Shown piece after piece: positions 25,143 to 33,314 of a stretch of 33,965 nucleotides of DNA. The DNA lies in NCBI GenBank assembly GCA_002692205.1, contig NZJM01000076.1, positions 1 through 33,965 on the forward strand, read 5' to 3'. Source of the stretch: Legionellales bacterium. GTDB lineage: Bacteria > Pseudomonadota > Gammaproteobacteria > Eutrophobiales > Eutrophobiaceae. The notes below the pieces were generated by a model. It was not told the DNA's origin. It did not search any database and saw nothing but the letters and a program-made list of their open reading frames with translations. Numbering within the stretch: the stretch's first letter is position 1; every line of letters begins with the position of its first letter. The position numbers and the translations under genes were made by a program.

Positions 25143-26099
25143 ATGTCGGTTTATACAAACGTACTTCCACATGAGCTCGACGAGTTTCTAAAAAACTACT
25201 CGCTTGGCCAGCTGCAGCAATTCACTGGGATAAGTGATGGTATTGAGAATACAAATTATTTTGTTACAACGAGCAAAGGGCAGTATGTGCTCACAATATT
25301 TGAGCAACTTACTTCGAAGGAACTTCCTTATTTTCTTGAATTAATGGCTTTCTTTTCAGAAGCAGGCATACCAACAGCTCATCCAGTATCCAATAATAAT
25401 GGAAAATATATCTCTTTACTTAAAAATAAACCAGCAGCTTTAGTAAAAAGATTAAATGGCGCTAGCATTGATATCCCTAATGTTAAACAATGTCAGGAAA
25501 TAGGCTTTCAGATGGCTAAAATGCACCTTTCGGGAGAAAGATTCAAACACTCACGTGATTCGTCTCGAGATAAAGTATGGCGAACAAAAATCGCAGCACT
25601 TGTGATGCCAAAGCTAAGTGAAGCAGAGCAAGTTTTGCTAAATACCGAGCTTACATATTTAAAGTCTATAAATGTTAATGCTCTGCCTATTTCCATCATA
25701 CATGCAGATTTATTTCGTGATAATGCTTTATTTATAGATGATGAATTAACGGGAATAATAGATTTTTATTATGCTTACAATGGTCACGCCATATATGATC
25801 TGGCGGTTACTGTTAATGATTGGTGTACAAGTGGCGACAAAAACCGAGATAAAGATAACATGGTAGCATTATTAAATGCTTATCAAGGCACACGCCTAGT
25901 AAGCGAAAAAGAGAGAGACAGCTGGATTTACGCTTTACGCTTGGCCGCATTAAGATTTTGGCTATCAAGATTACAAGATAAATATTTCCCACGCAGCGGA
26001 GAAATTACTCACACAAAAAATCCAGATAGGTTTAAAGAAATTATTAAACACCGTTCCAATAATCAAGATGAATTGATGAGTGTTTGGGATACTTATTAA
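25143..26099 (+). CDS. thrB: Homoserine kinase, ThrB type II (APH fold)
   Basis: This enzyme phosphorylates homoserine for threonine synthesis. It is the aminoglycoside-phosphotransferase-like form used by Pseudomonas and related bacteria and is unrelated to the GHMP-type ThrB of E. coli. The 318 residues begin MSVYTNVLPHELDEFLKNY and contain GIENTNYFVTTSKGQYVLT, the catalytic Brenner-like motif IIHADLFRDNALF and the metal-binding IIDFYYA. The family usually ends with a short helix, as here. It follows the DUF2782 gene and converges on mgtE with a 14-base gap. Confidence 0.94.
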   Translation: MSVYTNVLPHELDEFLKNYSLGQLQQFTGISDGIENTNYFVTTSKGQYVLTIFEQLTSKELPYFLELMAFFSEAGIPTAHPVSNNNGKYISLLKNKPAALVKRLNGASIDIPNVKQCQEIGFQMAKMHLSGERFKHSRDSSRDKVWRTKIAALVMPKLSEAEQVLLNTELTYLKSINVNALPISIIHADLFRDNALFIDDELTGIIDFYYAYNGHAIYDLAVTVNDWCTSGDKNRDKDNMVALLNAYQGTRLVSEKERDSWIYALRLAALRFWLSRLQDKYFPRSGEITHTKNPDRFKEIIKHRSNNQDELMSVWDTY

Positions 26100-26113
26100 A
26101 ATTTTTTGAAAAT

Positions 26114-27463
26114 TTAACTTAAAAGAAAGATTGTTGCTAACCCTAAGAATGTTACAAAACCAACAACATCAGTGATTGTTGTTAAAATTACACTTCCAGC
26201 GATTGCCGGGTCAATACCATAATGTTTAAGAACAATAGGTATTGTTGCTCCTGCTAATGCGGCGATAACAAGATTTATGATCATTGATGCTCCAATTATT
26301 AGGCCAAGCGAGAGTTTTTCAAACCATAAAATAACAACCAAAGTTACTATGCATGACCAAAAAACACCGTTTAATACTCCAACAGATAATTCTTTGATAA
26401 GAAGAGGTTTTATATTAGTCTTTGCAATTTGACCTAGCGCGATACCCCTTATCGCTATTGTTAATGTTTGGCTTCCCGCGATACCCCCCATTCCAGCAAC
26501 AACAGGCATAAGAACAGCAAGTGCTACAAGTTGTTGAATTGTATCCTCGAAACGACCAATAACCCATGCCCCAAGAAATGCTGTTAGCAAGTTAATCCCA
26601 AGCCATATCGCCCTACGTTTGGTGCTAGTAAGAATTGGCGAAAACATATCTTCATCACTTAGCCCCGCCATGCTTCTTAAGGCCTGTTCAGCTTCTTTCT
26701 GAATCACATCTACTACATCATCGACAGTTATTCGACCAAGTAAGAAACCTTTTTCATCAACGACAGCTGCGGAAAGTAAATCCCTTTGTTCAAATGTTTT
26801 TGCAATTTCTGTAGTTGGCGTATCAACAAATATATAAGGTTCTTCTTCCATCCATTGGCTTACTTTTGTGTCTTGATCTCGAATCAATAATTCTGTTAAG
26901 GGAAGTACACCTAGATACTTATTTTCTCTGTCTACAACCATTATGTTATCTGTTTTTTCTGGGATATTACCCAAAAGACGCAAATAACGACTAACAACAT
27001 CTAGAGGCACATCAGCACGTATTGCAATGACGTCAACATTCATTAGCCCGCCAGCTGTGTCCTCTGGATACGTTAAGATGGAAGATAATCTGTGACGATT
27101 TTGTTCATCCATTGATTGAAGAATTGCGCCTGCGATATCTTCAGGCAAGTCTTGCAATATATCCGCAACATCATCCGCCTCTAGATCTTTTGTTGCATCA
27201 ACAACCTCATCTGGACGCATGTGTTCAAGTCGTTCAGTTCTTACCGCATCTTGCATATGAGAGAGAACATCACCCTCAATTTCTGTATCAACAAGCGCCC
27301 ATAATTCTTCTCGCTCGCGACCAGGAACACTTTCCAATATATCAGCTATTTCTGAAGGATGAAGAGAAGCTATAAATGTGCTTGCCGTTTTGCGATCATC
27401 TTTTTCTAGTGCCTCATGTAGCGCATCTATAACAGAGGTTTTTTGTTTCGATCTCTTACTCAT
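26114..27463 (-). CDS. mgtE: Magnesium transporter MgtE
   Basis: MgtE is a homodimeric Mg2+ channel gated by cytosolic magnesium. The 449 residues have the N-terminal alpha-superhelical domain (about 1-130, with HPSEIADILESV and AGAILQSM), two CBS domains (about 135-255; ending RITVDDVVDVIQKEAEQA), and a C-terminal five-helix membrane domain from about 285 with GIAGSQTLTIAIRGIALG, ASMIINLVIAALAGATIPI and the terminal TDVVGFVTFLGLA. It lies 137 bases after ptsI, so it may have its own promoter although the order is conserved. The gap holds a 6-bp inverted repeat (27503-27518). Confidence 0.96.
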   Translation of the reverse strand: MSKRSKQKTSVIDALHEALEKDDRKTASTFIASLHPSEIADILESVPGREREELWALVDTEIEGDVLSHMQDAVRTERLEHMRPDEVVDATKDLEADDVADILQDLPEDIAGAILQSMDEQNRHRLSSILTYPEDTAGGLMNVDVIAIRADVPLDVVSRYLRLLGNIPEKTDNIMVVDRENKYLGVLPLTELLIRDQDTKVSQWMEEEPYIFVDTPTTEIAKTFEQRDLLSAAVVDEKGFLLGRITVDDVVDVIQKEAEQALRSMAGLSDEDMFSPILTSTKRRAIWLGINLLTAFLGAWVIGRFEDTIQQLVALAVLMPVVAGMGGIAGSQTLTIAIRGIALGQIAKTNIKPLLIKELSVGVLNGVFWSCIVTLVVILWFEKLSLGLIIGASMIINLVIAALAGATIPIVLKHYGIDPAIAGSVILTTITDVVGFVTFLGLATIFLLS

Positions 27464-27600
27464 ATTAATAGCATCATTTTTAATGTTTTGAAGTTTAACA
27501 GCGCTTTAGATGTAAAGCTAAATTATGTTATTTGGCTAGATGTGATATGTATAAAACTACACAAAGATTAAGTGTTTTAATAAAAAATATGCAGGCAATA
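27464..27600 (-). other. ptsI-mgtE intergenic region
   Basis: This AT-rich gap contains GCTTTA (27503-27508) and TAAAGC (27513-27518), a small stem-loop with a four-base loop. No T-run follows, so it is not a convincing terminator. The region is too short for an M-box magnesium riboswitch, and I see no such structure. Confidence 0.3.
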
Positions 27601-29304
27601 TCAGACGTTGTTGTTCATCAGTGCTTTTTTAGTTAGTTCTTCTAGTTCACTAATATTTGTTTGATTTATAATTTCTTTAACTTCAAGCATTGTTGCGGGG
27701 TGTATGCTAAATTCCTTGAGACCTAATCCTAATAATAATTTGGTGTGTTCTTTTTCACCAGCCATTTCTCCGCACATAGAAACAGGTATATTAGCCTTTT
27801 CGCCAGCATTTATTGTTATTTGTATCAGTCTTAAAACAGCAGGGTTAAGAGGATCATACAAATAATTAACTTCATCATTTATCCTGTCTATGGCCATAGT
27901 ATATTGAATTAAATCATTCGTTCCGATTGATAAAAAATCAAGTTGTTTAGCAAAAATATCAGCACAAATTGCAGATGCAGGAACTTCAATCATTCCACCG
28001 ATTTTTATCTTTTTGTCATATAGAATTGATCTATTATCGAGCTCATTTTTTAATTCATTGATCATATGAAGCACTTGTTGCATTTCATTTAAATTTGTAA
28101 GCATTGGAATCATGATGCGAATCGGTCCAAATGCTGATGCCCTCAAAATTGCTCTCAATTGTGGTCTAAAAAACTCAGGTTCTTTTAAACACAATCTAAC
28201 AGCACGTAAACCAAGCGCTGGATTTGACCTCATGTGTGTTGAGCGACGACCCATACCATCCACTTCTTTATCTGCCCCTAAATCAACAGTTCTAATTGTC
28301 AGAGGCAGCCCTCGAAGTGCTTTTATAACATCTATATAAGTTTCGTAGTGCTCTTCCTCGCTAGGCGGGCTTTTTCTATTCATGTATAAGAACTCTGTTC
28401 TGTATAATCCGACTCCCGCAGCACCAACATCTCTAACAGTTTCGAAATCACTTGGGAGCTCAATATTAGCCATCAACGTGATATTTATTCCATCTATTGA
28501 TTTAGCGGGGGCATCTTTAAGTTTTTCAAGTGATGTATGGTATTTTTTTACTTCTTTTTGTTTATTTTTGTAATGGTTTAATACAGTTTCATCAGGATTA
28601 ATTAATATTATTCCTGAGTCGCCATCCAGTATCGCATAGTCATCATTTTTAATAAGTTTTTTCGCTCCATGCAAACCGACAACTGCAGGAATTCTTAAAT
28701 TACGCGCTAAAATTGCTGTATGTGATGTTGAGCCACCAAATTCAGTTGCAAAGGCAGCGATACCATAATGCTGCATTAATACAGTGTCTGCAGGTGTTAA
28801 GTCGTCAGCTACAACTAATTTATTTTTTAAATGTTCATGTGGTAATTCATCTAGTATCGGTTTTTGTTTTAGGAGTATACGTAATATTCTATTTACAACA
28901 TGTTCAATATCATCTTTTCTTGTGCTTAGATAAGTATCAGCCATTTCATCAAAGACATTAACTAGCGCATCACATTGTAGCTTTAAAGCCCATTCTGCAT
29001 TACATAAATTTTCTTTAATTATCCTTATTGGCTCTTCTGTTAATGCATTATCTTCAAGCATTAGTAAATGTGTATTTATAAATTCAGCTATATTTTTTGA
29101 GGTTGAAGTTGGTATTCGGTCTCTAATTGCGCGTAACTCTTCTCTAGCATTTTTCATTGCATCATTAAGTCTAGATATTTCATCCGTAACCTGCTTTTTT
29201 TGTATAATATATTCGGGCGCGTCAATTTGATCATCTTTTATACGATGAACTTTTCCAATGGCAATTCCTCGAGATACGCTGATACCTTGTATAGAAATAG
29301 TCAT
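27601..29304 (-). CDS. ptsI: Phosphoenolpyruvate-protein phosphotransferase (enzyme I)
   Basis: Enzyme I takes phosphate from phosphoenolpyruvate and passes it to HPr. The 567 residues match plain EI; there is no N-terminal GAF domain, so this is not PtsP/EI-Ntr. The phosphorylated His195 is in TEFGGSTSHTAILARN. The C-terminal PEP-binding domain has GVGLYRTEFLYMNR, RTVDLGADKE, FLSIGTNDLIQYTMAIDR and PVSMCGEMAG, with the catalytic Cys in the last motif. Its ATG overlaps the HPr stop by four bases (ATGA). With no sugar EIIC nearby, the phosphate flow probably serves regulation through EIIA-Man and PtsN. Confidence 0.95.
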   Translation of the reverse strand: MTISIQGISVSRGIAIGKVHRIKDDQIDAPEYIIQKKQVTDEISRLNDAMKNAREELRAIRDRIPTSTSKNIAEFINTHLLMLEDNALTEEPIRIIKENLCNAEWALKLQCDALVNVFDEMADTYLSTRKDDIEHVVNRILRILLKQKPILDELPHEHLKNKLVVADDLTPADTVLMQHYGIAAFATEFGGSTSHTAILARNLRIPAVVGLHGAKKLIKNDDYAILDGDSGIILINPDETVLNHYKNKQKEVKKYHTSLEKLKDAPAKSIDGINITLMANIELPSDFETVRDVGAAGVGLYRTEFLYMNRKSPPSEEEHYETYIDVIKALRGLPLTIRTVDLGADKEVDGMGRRSTHMRSNPALGLRAVRLCLKEPEFFRPQLRAILRASAFGPIRIMIPMLTNLNEMQQVLHMINELKNELDNRSILYDKKIKIGGMIEVPASAICADIFAKQLDFLSIGTNDLIQYTMAIDRINDEVNYLYDPLNPAVLRLIQITINAGEKANIPVSMCGEMAGEKEHTKLLLGLGLKEFSIHPATMLEVKEIINQTNISELEELTKKALMNNNV

Positions 29305-29570
29305 TCGTCTTCTCCAAACTTATTAATTATTAAGTTTTCAAGAGATCCTATAGCGTCATTTTCATCAGCTCCAATTGCTACGATATCGATTTCAGTTCCT
29401 ATGCCTGCGGCCAACATCATTATTCCCATTATACTTTTTCCATTTACTTCACGATTCCCCAATCGTATCATTATTTCTGATTTAAACCCGGAAGCAATAC
29501 CCACAAATTTAGCGGCAGCACGTGCATGTAACCCGAGTTTATTATTGATTGTCAGTTTTCTTTTCTGCAT
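29301..29570 (-). CDS. ptsH: Phosphocarrier protein HPr
   Basis: HPr carries phosphate from enzyme I to EIIA proteins. The 89 residues have the phosphorylated His15 in NKLGLHARAAAKFVGIA and the regulatory Ser46 in NGKSIMGIMMLAAG, exactly at the canonical positions. The presence of Ser46 fits with hprK nearby, whose product would phosphorylate it. The gene begins directly at the EIIA stop codon with no gap, and overlaps ptsI by four bases. Confidence 0.95.
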   Translation of the reverse strand: MQKRKLTINNKLGLHARAAAKFVGIASGFKSEIMIRLGNREVNGKSIMGIMMLAAGIGTEIDIVAIGADENDAIGSLENLIINKFGEDE

Positions 29571-29972
29571 TCAGAGCACACCTTGGCTATCATTAATATT
29601 AATACCGTCAATACCACCACTGTATGCTTTTTTTGTCATTTCTTTTAAATTTAATTTTGGATAGTTCACTATGCGTATTAGCATGGATAAATTTACACCA
29701 CTAACAATACTTATATTTTCTTTCTCAATTAATTTACACGCGATATTACTTGGTGTTGATCCAAAAAGATCTGTTAAGACAAGAACACCATCACCTTTGT
29801 CAAGGTTATGAATGAGTGATATTGCGTTTTTATACAATTCATCAGTAGTCGATTCCAAATGAACAGATAAAGATTTTATTTCTAACGGGCTATCTTTAAT
29901 CATTTGAGAAGTTGTATTAACAAGAGATATACCAATATCATTATGTGAAATTATCAAAATACCCACACTCAT
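29571..29972 (-). CDS. PTS mannose-family EIIA protein
   Basis: This 133-residue single-domain EIIA of the mannose/fructose family has the phosphorylation site His10 in GILIISHNDIG and the conserved VLVLTDLFGSTPSNIACKL and VSGVNLSMLIRI segments. There is no EIIB, EIIC or EIID gene near it, so it is likely a regulatory or orphan EIIA as found beside hprK in many proteobacteria. It lies 11 bases after hprK and abuts the HPr gene. In comparable clusters I know, rapZ sits between hprK and this gene; here it is absent. Confidence 0.9.
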   Translation of the reverse strand: MSVGILIISHNDIGISLVNTTSQMIKDSPLEIKSLSVHLESTTDELYKNAISLIHNLDKGDGVLVLTDLFGSTPSNIACKLIEKENISIVSGVNLSMLIRIVNYPKLNLKEMTKKAYSGGIDGININDSQGVL

Positions 29973-29983
29973 TTCTTTACCGC

Positions 29984-31003
29984 CTATTTTTTTTCAGACT
30001 GAATTAATTTTTCTTGCCTTCGCGCAAATATCTCAGTGGCATTGTAACCATGCTCACGAAGAATATGATTACGAGCAGCACACTCCATCATTACAGCAAG
30101 ATTTCGTCCTGGTGCAACAGGCAGAGTAATTTCTGGGATATCCATATCGAGTATATTTCTTGTATCATAGCTACCTTCAAGACGATCTATTAAGGCATAA
30201 TTTTTCTCATCCATTGGCTGCAAATTAATAATTAACCTCAGGTATTTATTTTTTTTAATTGCGCTATCACCAAATAATTCACGAACATTCATAATACCTA
30301 GACCTCTAACTTCTAAGAAATCTTGTAATGATTTTGGGCAGGTACCATTTATTATATCAGGCGCTATTTTTGAAAATTTAGGTGCATCATCAGCGATCAA
30401 GCGGTGACCGCGTGAAATCAACTCCAATGCTAATTCACTCTTACCAATACCACTTGGTCCAGTTATTAAAACTCCAATCGCCATAACTTCCATATAAACG
30501 CCATGTAACGTAAGCATGTCAGCAAATAAATTTGTCAAAAAGTAATGTAAAGTGTCAGCTAATTTATTTCCACTTATTGGTGTTGAAAATAATGGAACAT
30601 TATATTTATTACTTTTTTCTTTGAGCGACGTAGGAATATCACAGTTATCCGAAACAATTATGCAGGCAGTTTGTTTACTAAAAATTTGCTCAATTGCATC
30701 TTGCATAGATATATCCCTTAGCCCATCTAAGTATTTAATTTCCATGCTACCAATAATCTGTATTTGCTGCGGGTGGATTAAATTTAAATGCCCGATAAGC
30801 GAAGTATCTTGTGATAAATTTTCTTTTTTTTGATTTTCGCCATCTTTAGTATCCTCATCATTTTTATTTGTTTTAGGTAGAGAAACCTCTCGCATTATTA
30901 TATTTGCTTGTCCTTCCTTACCGGCCACCCACTTGAGCCGTAACCTTTCATGTTGAACATTAAAAAGTTCTTCTATTGTAAGTTTGTTATTTATATCCAA
31001 CAT
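29984..31003 (-). CDS. hprK: HPr kinase/phosphorylase
   Basis: HprK phosphorylates Ser46 of HPr using ATP or pyrophosphate, and dephosphorylates it. The C-terminal catalytic domain is intact: His167 in LTLHGVYMEVM, Walker A GPSGIGKS at 182-189, ELISRGHRLIADDA, the signature EVRGLGIMNVRELFG, and PVAPGRNLAVMME. The N-terminal domain starts IEELFNVQHERLRLKWVAGKEG and continues with SLIGHLNLIHPQQIQIIG at about 68. Between them lies a charged low-complexity stretch (about 43-66, rich in K, D, E, N, Q) that makes the protein 339 residues, longer than typical proteobacterial HprK. It starts three bases after ptsN. Confidence 0.93.
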   Translation of the reverse strand: MLDINNKLTIEELFNVQHERLRLKWVAGKEGQANIIMREVSLPKTNKNDEDTKDGENQKKENLSQDTSLIGHLNLIHPQQIQIIGSMEIKYLDGLRDISMQDAIEQIFSKQTACIIVSDNCDIPTSLKEKSNKYNVPLFSTPISGNKLADTLHYFLTNLFADMLTLHGVYMEVMAIGVLITGPSGIGKSELALELISRGHRLIADDAPKFSKIAPDIINGTCPKSLQDFLEVRGLGIMNVRELFGDSAIKKNKYLRLIINLQPMDEKNYALIDRLEGSYDTRNILDMDIPEITLPVAPGRNLAVMMECAARNHILREHGYNATEIFARRQEKLIQSEKK

Positions 31004-31006
31004 TAT

Positions 31007-31459
31007 TTAATTTGTTAAGATCGAGAACATTTCTTCAGAGGATGTTGCTTTTCTAAGTGAATCAACTGTTTTTTTCTCACTTAGCATTCTTGCGAGTATG
31101 GCTAATATTTCTAGATGTTCATCAGTTGATTCTTCCGGCACAATCAAAGCAAATATCAAATCAACCGGAATATCATCGATTGACTCGTAATCTATGCTGT
31201 TATGAAGCTGAATAAAAGTCGCTATTGTTTTTTTACAATGTTTTAATCTGCCATGAGGTATTGCAATTCCATTACCTATACCGGTGCTTCCCAGTCTTTC
31301 GCGTGCTACTAAGCAATCAATGACATCAGTTTGCGATATACCATTATCATGATTAGCTATATTTTTTGCTAATAGTTCCATTGCTGCTTTTTTACTATTA
31401 CACTTAATATTTGAAAATATATTTGATAGAGAAAGGATGTCAGAAATTTTCATATTCAT
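31007..31459 (-). CDS. ptsN: PTS IIA-like nitrogen regulatory protein PtsN
   Basis: PtsN is an EIIA of the fructose/mannitol family that acts in regulation, for example of potassium uptake and nitrogen metabolism in other proteobacteria. The 150 residues contain the phosphorylation site His69 in GIGNGIAIPHGRLKHCKK, preceded by VARERLGSTG, and the C-terminal EHLEILAILARMLSE. Two in-frame ATGs (codons 1 and 3) are possible starts, with no strong ribosome-binding site before either. It follows hpf by 28 bases. Confidence 0.94.
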   Translation of the reverse strand: MNMKISDILSLSNIFSNIKCNSKKAAMELLAKNIANHDNGISQTDVIDCLVARERLGSTGIGNGIAIPHGRLKHCKKTIATFIQLHNSIDYESIDDIPVDLIFALIVPEESTDEHLEILAILARMLSEKKTVDSLRKATSSEEMFSILTN

Positions 31460-31487
31460 TAATAATTTTTATTTGTATTTTTTTTAG

Positions 31488-31787
31488 TTAATCTTTTCTA
31501 CGATAATCTTTATTTTTTTCTTTTTGTTTTTTCAGTTGTCTATCGAGTTTATCGATAACATCATCAATCGCAGCATACATATTATCACTCTCATTTTCTG
31601 CGAATAAATTATCATTTTTTATAACTAGTAAAGCTTCAGCTTTCATCCTTTCTTTTTCGACTGTCAGAATAAAATGAGTATCGATAATATTTTCAAAATG
31701 ACTTTCCAATTTCTTGAATTTATTTTCTATATGTAGCTGCATGGCATTGGTAATGTTTACATGCCTACCAGTTATATTTATTTTCAT
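31488..31787 (-). CDS. hpf: Short ribosome hibernation promoting factor
   Basis: HPF binds the ribosome decoding region and promotes inactive dimers in stationary phase. The 99-residue protein is the short type without the C-terminal dimerisation domain. It starts MKINITGRHVNITNAMQLHI and has the EKERMKAEALLVIKN and DNMYAAIDDVIDKLDRQLKK segments, followed by a basic tail. Its start is five bases after rpoN. RaiA is the paralogue, but the rpoN-hpf-ptsN order favours HPF. Confidence 0.94.
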   Translation of the reverse strand: MKINITGRHVNITNAMQLHIENKFKKLESHFENIIDTHFILTVEKERMKAEALLVIKNDNLFAENESDNMYAAIDDVIDKLDRQLKKQKEKNKDYRRKD

Positions 31788-31792
31788 TATTA

Positions 31793-33268
31793 TTAAATTG
31801 AAAGCCTTTTTCTCTCATTTGAAGGTGGTATTGCCATTGCTTCTCTATATTTTGCGACAGTTCTTCTAGCTATAATTATCCCTTCTTTTTTTAATAATAA
31901 CGAGATTTTTTCATCACTAAGTGGTTTCTTTGATGGCTCATTATCAATTAAATTTTTTATCATTGCTCGTATTGCCGTCGATGATCTTGAGTCACCTTGA
32001 TCTGTATTAATATGGCTTGAAAAAAAATATTTAAGTTCAAATACTCCTCTTGGTGTTTGCATATATTTTTTTGTTGTAGCTCGAGAAATTGTTGATTCAT
32101 TCATATCTAGAGAGCTTGCGACATCCTGTAAAATTAAGGGTTTCATCGCTTTATCACCATGTTCGAGAAAATCACTTTGATGTTCAACGATACATTTAGC
32201 GACACTTAATAATGTGTCATTTCTATGTCGTAAACTTTTGATAGTCCATTCCGCATCTTGAAGATGTGATTTTAGTGTTTTGTTATCATTACTATTATCA
32301 CCCCTATGGATCATTTTTTTGTAAATAGTATTTATTCTAAGCATTGGTATCGCATGTTGGTTTAATTTAACGACCCATTTTTTGTTTTCTTTTTTCACAT
32401 TAACATCAGGTATAGTATATTCTACCCGCGAGTTATTTATTTGGCTTCCTGGGCGTGCATTTAATTTTTTTTGAATAAAAACCAATATTTTTTTTAACTC
32501 ATTCTCACTTAATTTGAGCTTTTTTAGTATTTTTTTGTAATCGTGATTTACCAAATAATCAAAATAATTCTCTATTACCTCTTTGGCTTTTTTTACCTCA
32601 GGAATTTTTTGGTCAAATTGGCACAGTTGGATGAGAAGACTTTCCTTTGCACTTCTTGCTCCTACACCTGCCGGCTCCAAAGATTGAATTATTTTTAACA
32701 CAGCTTCAACTTCCTCTAGAAAAATATCTTCCAATGATTCTTTCACTGTTTCTAATACATCATTAAGCGAATTTTCCAGAAAACCATCATCATTTAGTGA
32801 ATCAACAATAATTTCAGCAATAACTCTGTCATTATCTGATATTGACATTAAGTTAAGCTGCCATCTCAACTCTTCATGTAGCGACTTATACTTATCATCT
32901 TCCTCTTCAATCCTAGTTTTATCTACTCCACTTTCAAGATTATTTTTTTTCTGTGTAGTTTTGACGCTATTAACTTCATTCCATACATAATCTGCTTCGT
33001 TATATTCTATATCACTTTTACTTGATTCTTCGTTGGGGTCAAATTCGTCATAATTAGATCCATTAGCATTTATCTTTTCTATTTCCGTTGAACTTAAATC
33101 TTCATTTGAATCTGCTTCTTCTATTTCAAGCATCATATTAGAATCTAGTTGCTCTTGTATTATCGCATTCAATTCTATATTAGATAGTTGCAACAAATGT
33201 ATTGCTTGTTGTAGTTGAGGGGTCATTCTAAGCCCCTGCGTTATTTTAAATTGTAATGATGCCTTCAT
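31793..33268 (-). CDS. rpoN: RNA polymerase sigma-54 factor
   Basis: RpoN directs RNA polymerase to -24/-12 promoters that need enhancer-binding ATPases. The 491 residues have all regions: the glutamine/leucine-rich region I (ITQGLRMTPQLQQAIHLLQL), an acidic linker (about 50-115), the core-binding domain, a helix-turn-helix (LQDVASSLDMNESTISRAT), and the RpoN box ARRTVAKYREA near the C-terminus. It starts 46 bases after lptB with no clear ribosome-binding site; an AGACT/AGTCT dyad (33301-33312) lies in that gap. No enhancer-binding protein is in the window. Confidence 0.96.
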   Translation of the reverse strand: MKASLQFKITQGLRMTPQLQQAIHLLQLSNIELNAIIQEQLDSNMMLEIEEADSNEDLSSTEIEKINANGSNYDEFDPNEESSKSDIEYNEADYVWNEVNSVKTTQKKNNLESGVDKTRIEEEDDKYKSLHEELRWQLNLMSISDNDRVIAEIIVDSLNDDGFLENSLNDVLETVKESLEDIFLEEVEAVLKIIQSLEPAGVGARSAKESLLIQLCQFDQKIPEVKKAKEVIENYFDYLVNHDYKKILKKLKLSENELKKILVFIQKKLNARPGSQINNSRVEYTIPDVNVKKENKKWVVKLNQHAIPMLRINTIYKKMIHRGDNSNDNKTLKSHLQDAEWTIKSLRHRNDTLLSVAKCIVEHQSDFLEHGDKAMKPLILQDVASSLDMNESTISRATTKKYMQTPRGVFELKYFFSSHINTDQGDSRSSTAIRAMIKNLIDNEPSKKPLSDEKISLLLKKEGIIIARRTVAKYREAMAIPPSNERKRLSI

Positions 33269-33314
33269 TTTTTTTATTTAATTGTTTTTAAATATATATC
33301 AGACTCTAGTCTTA

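Noticed and set aside
27464-27600. Possible Mg2+ riboswitch upstream of mgtE
   Set aside because: The leader is at most 137 bases, with only one 6-bp stem; it lacks the multi-helix layout of the M-box.
27601-29304. Enzyme I as PtsP (EI-Ntr)
   Set aside because: At 567 residues it starts directly with the EI N-terminal domain and lacks the GAF domain that defines PtsP.
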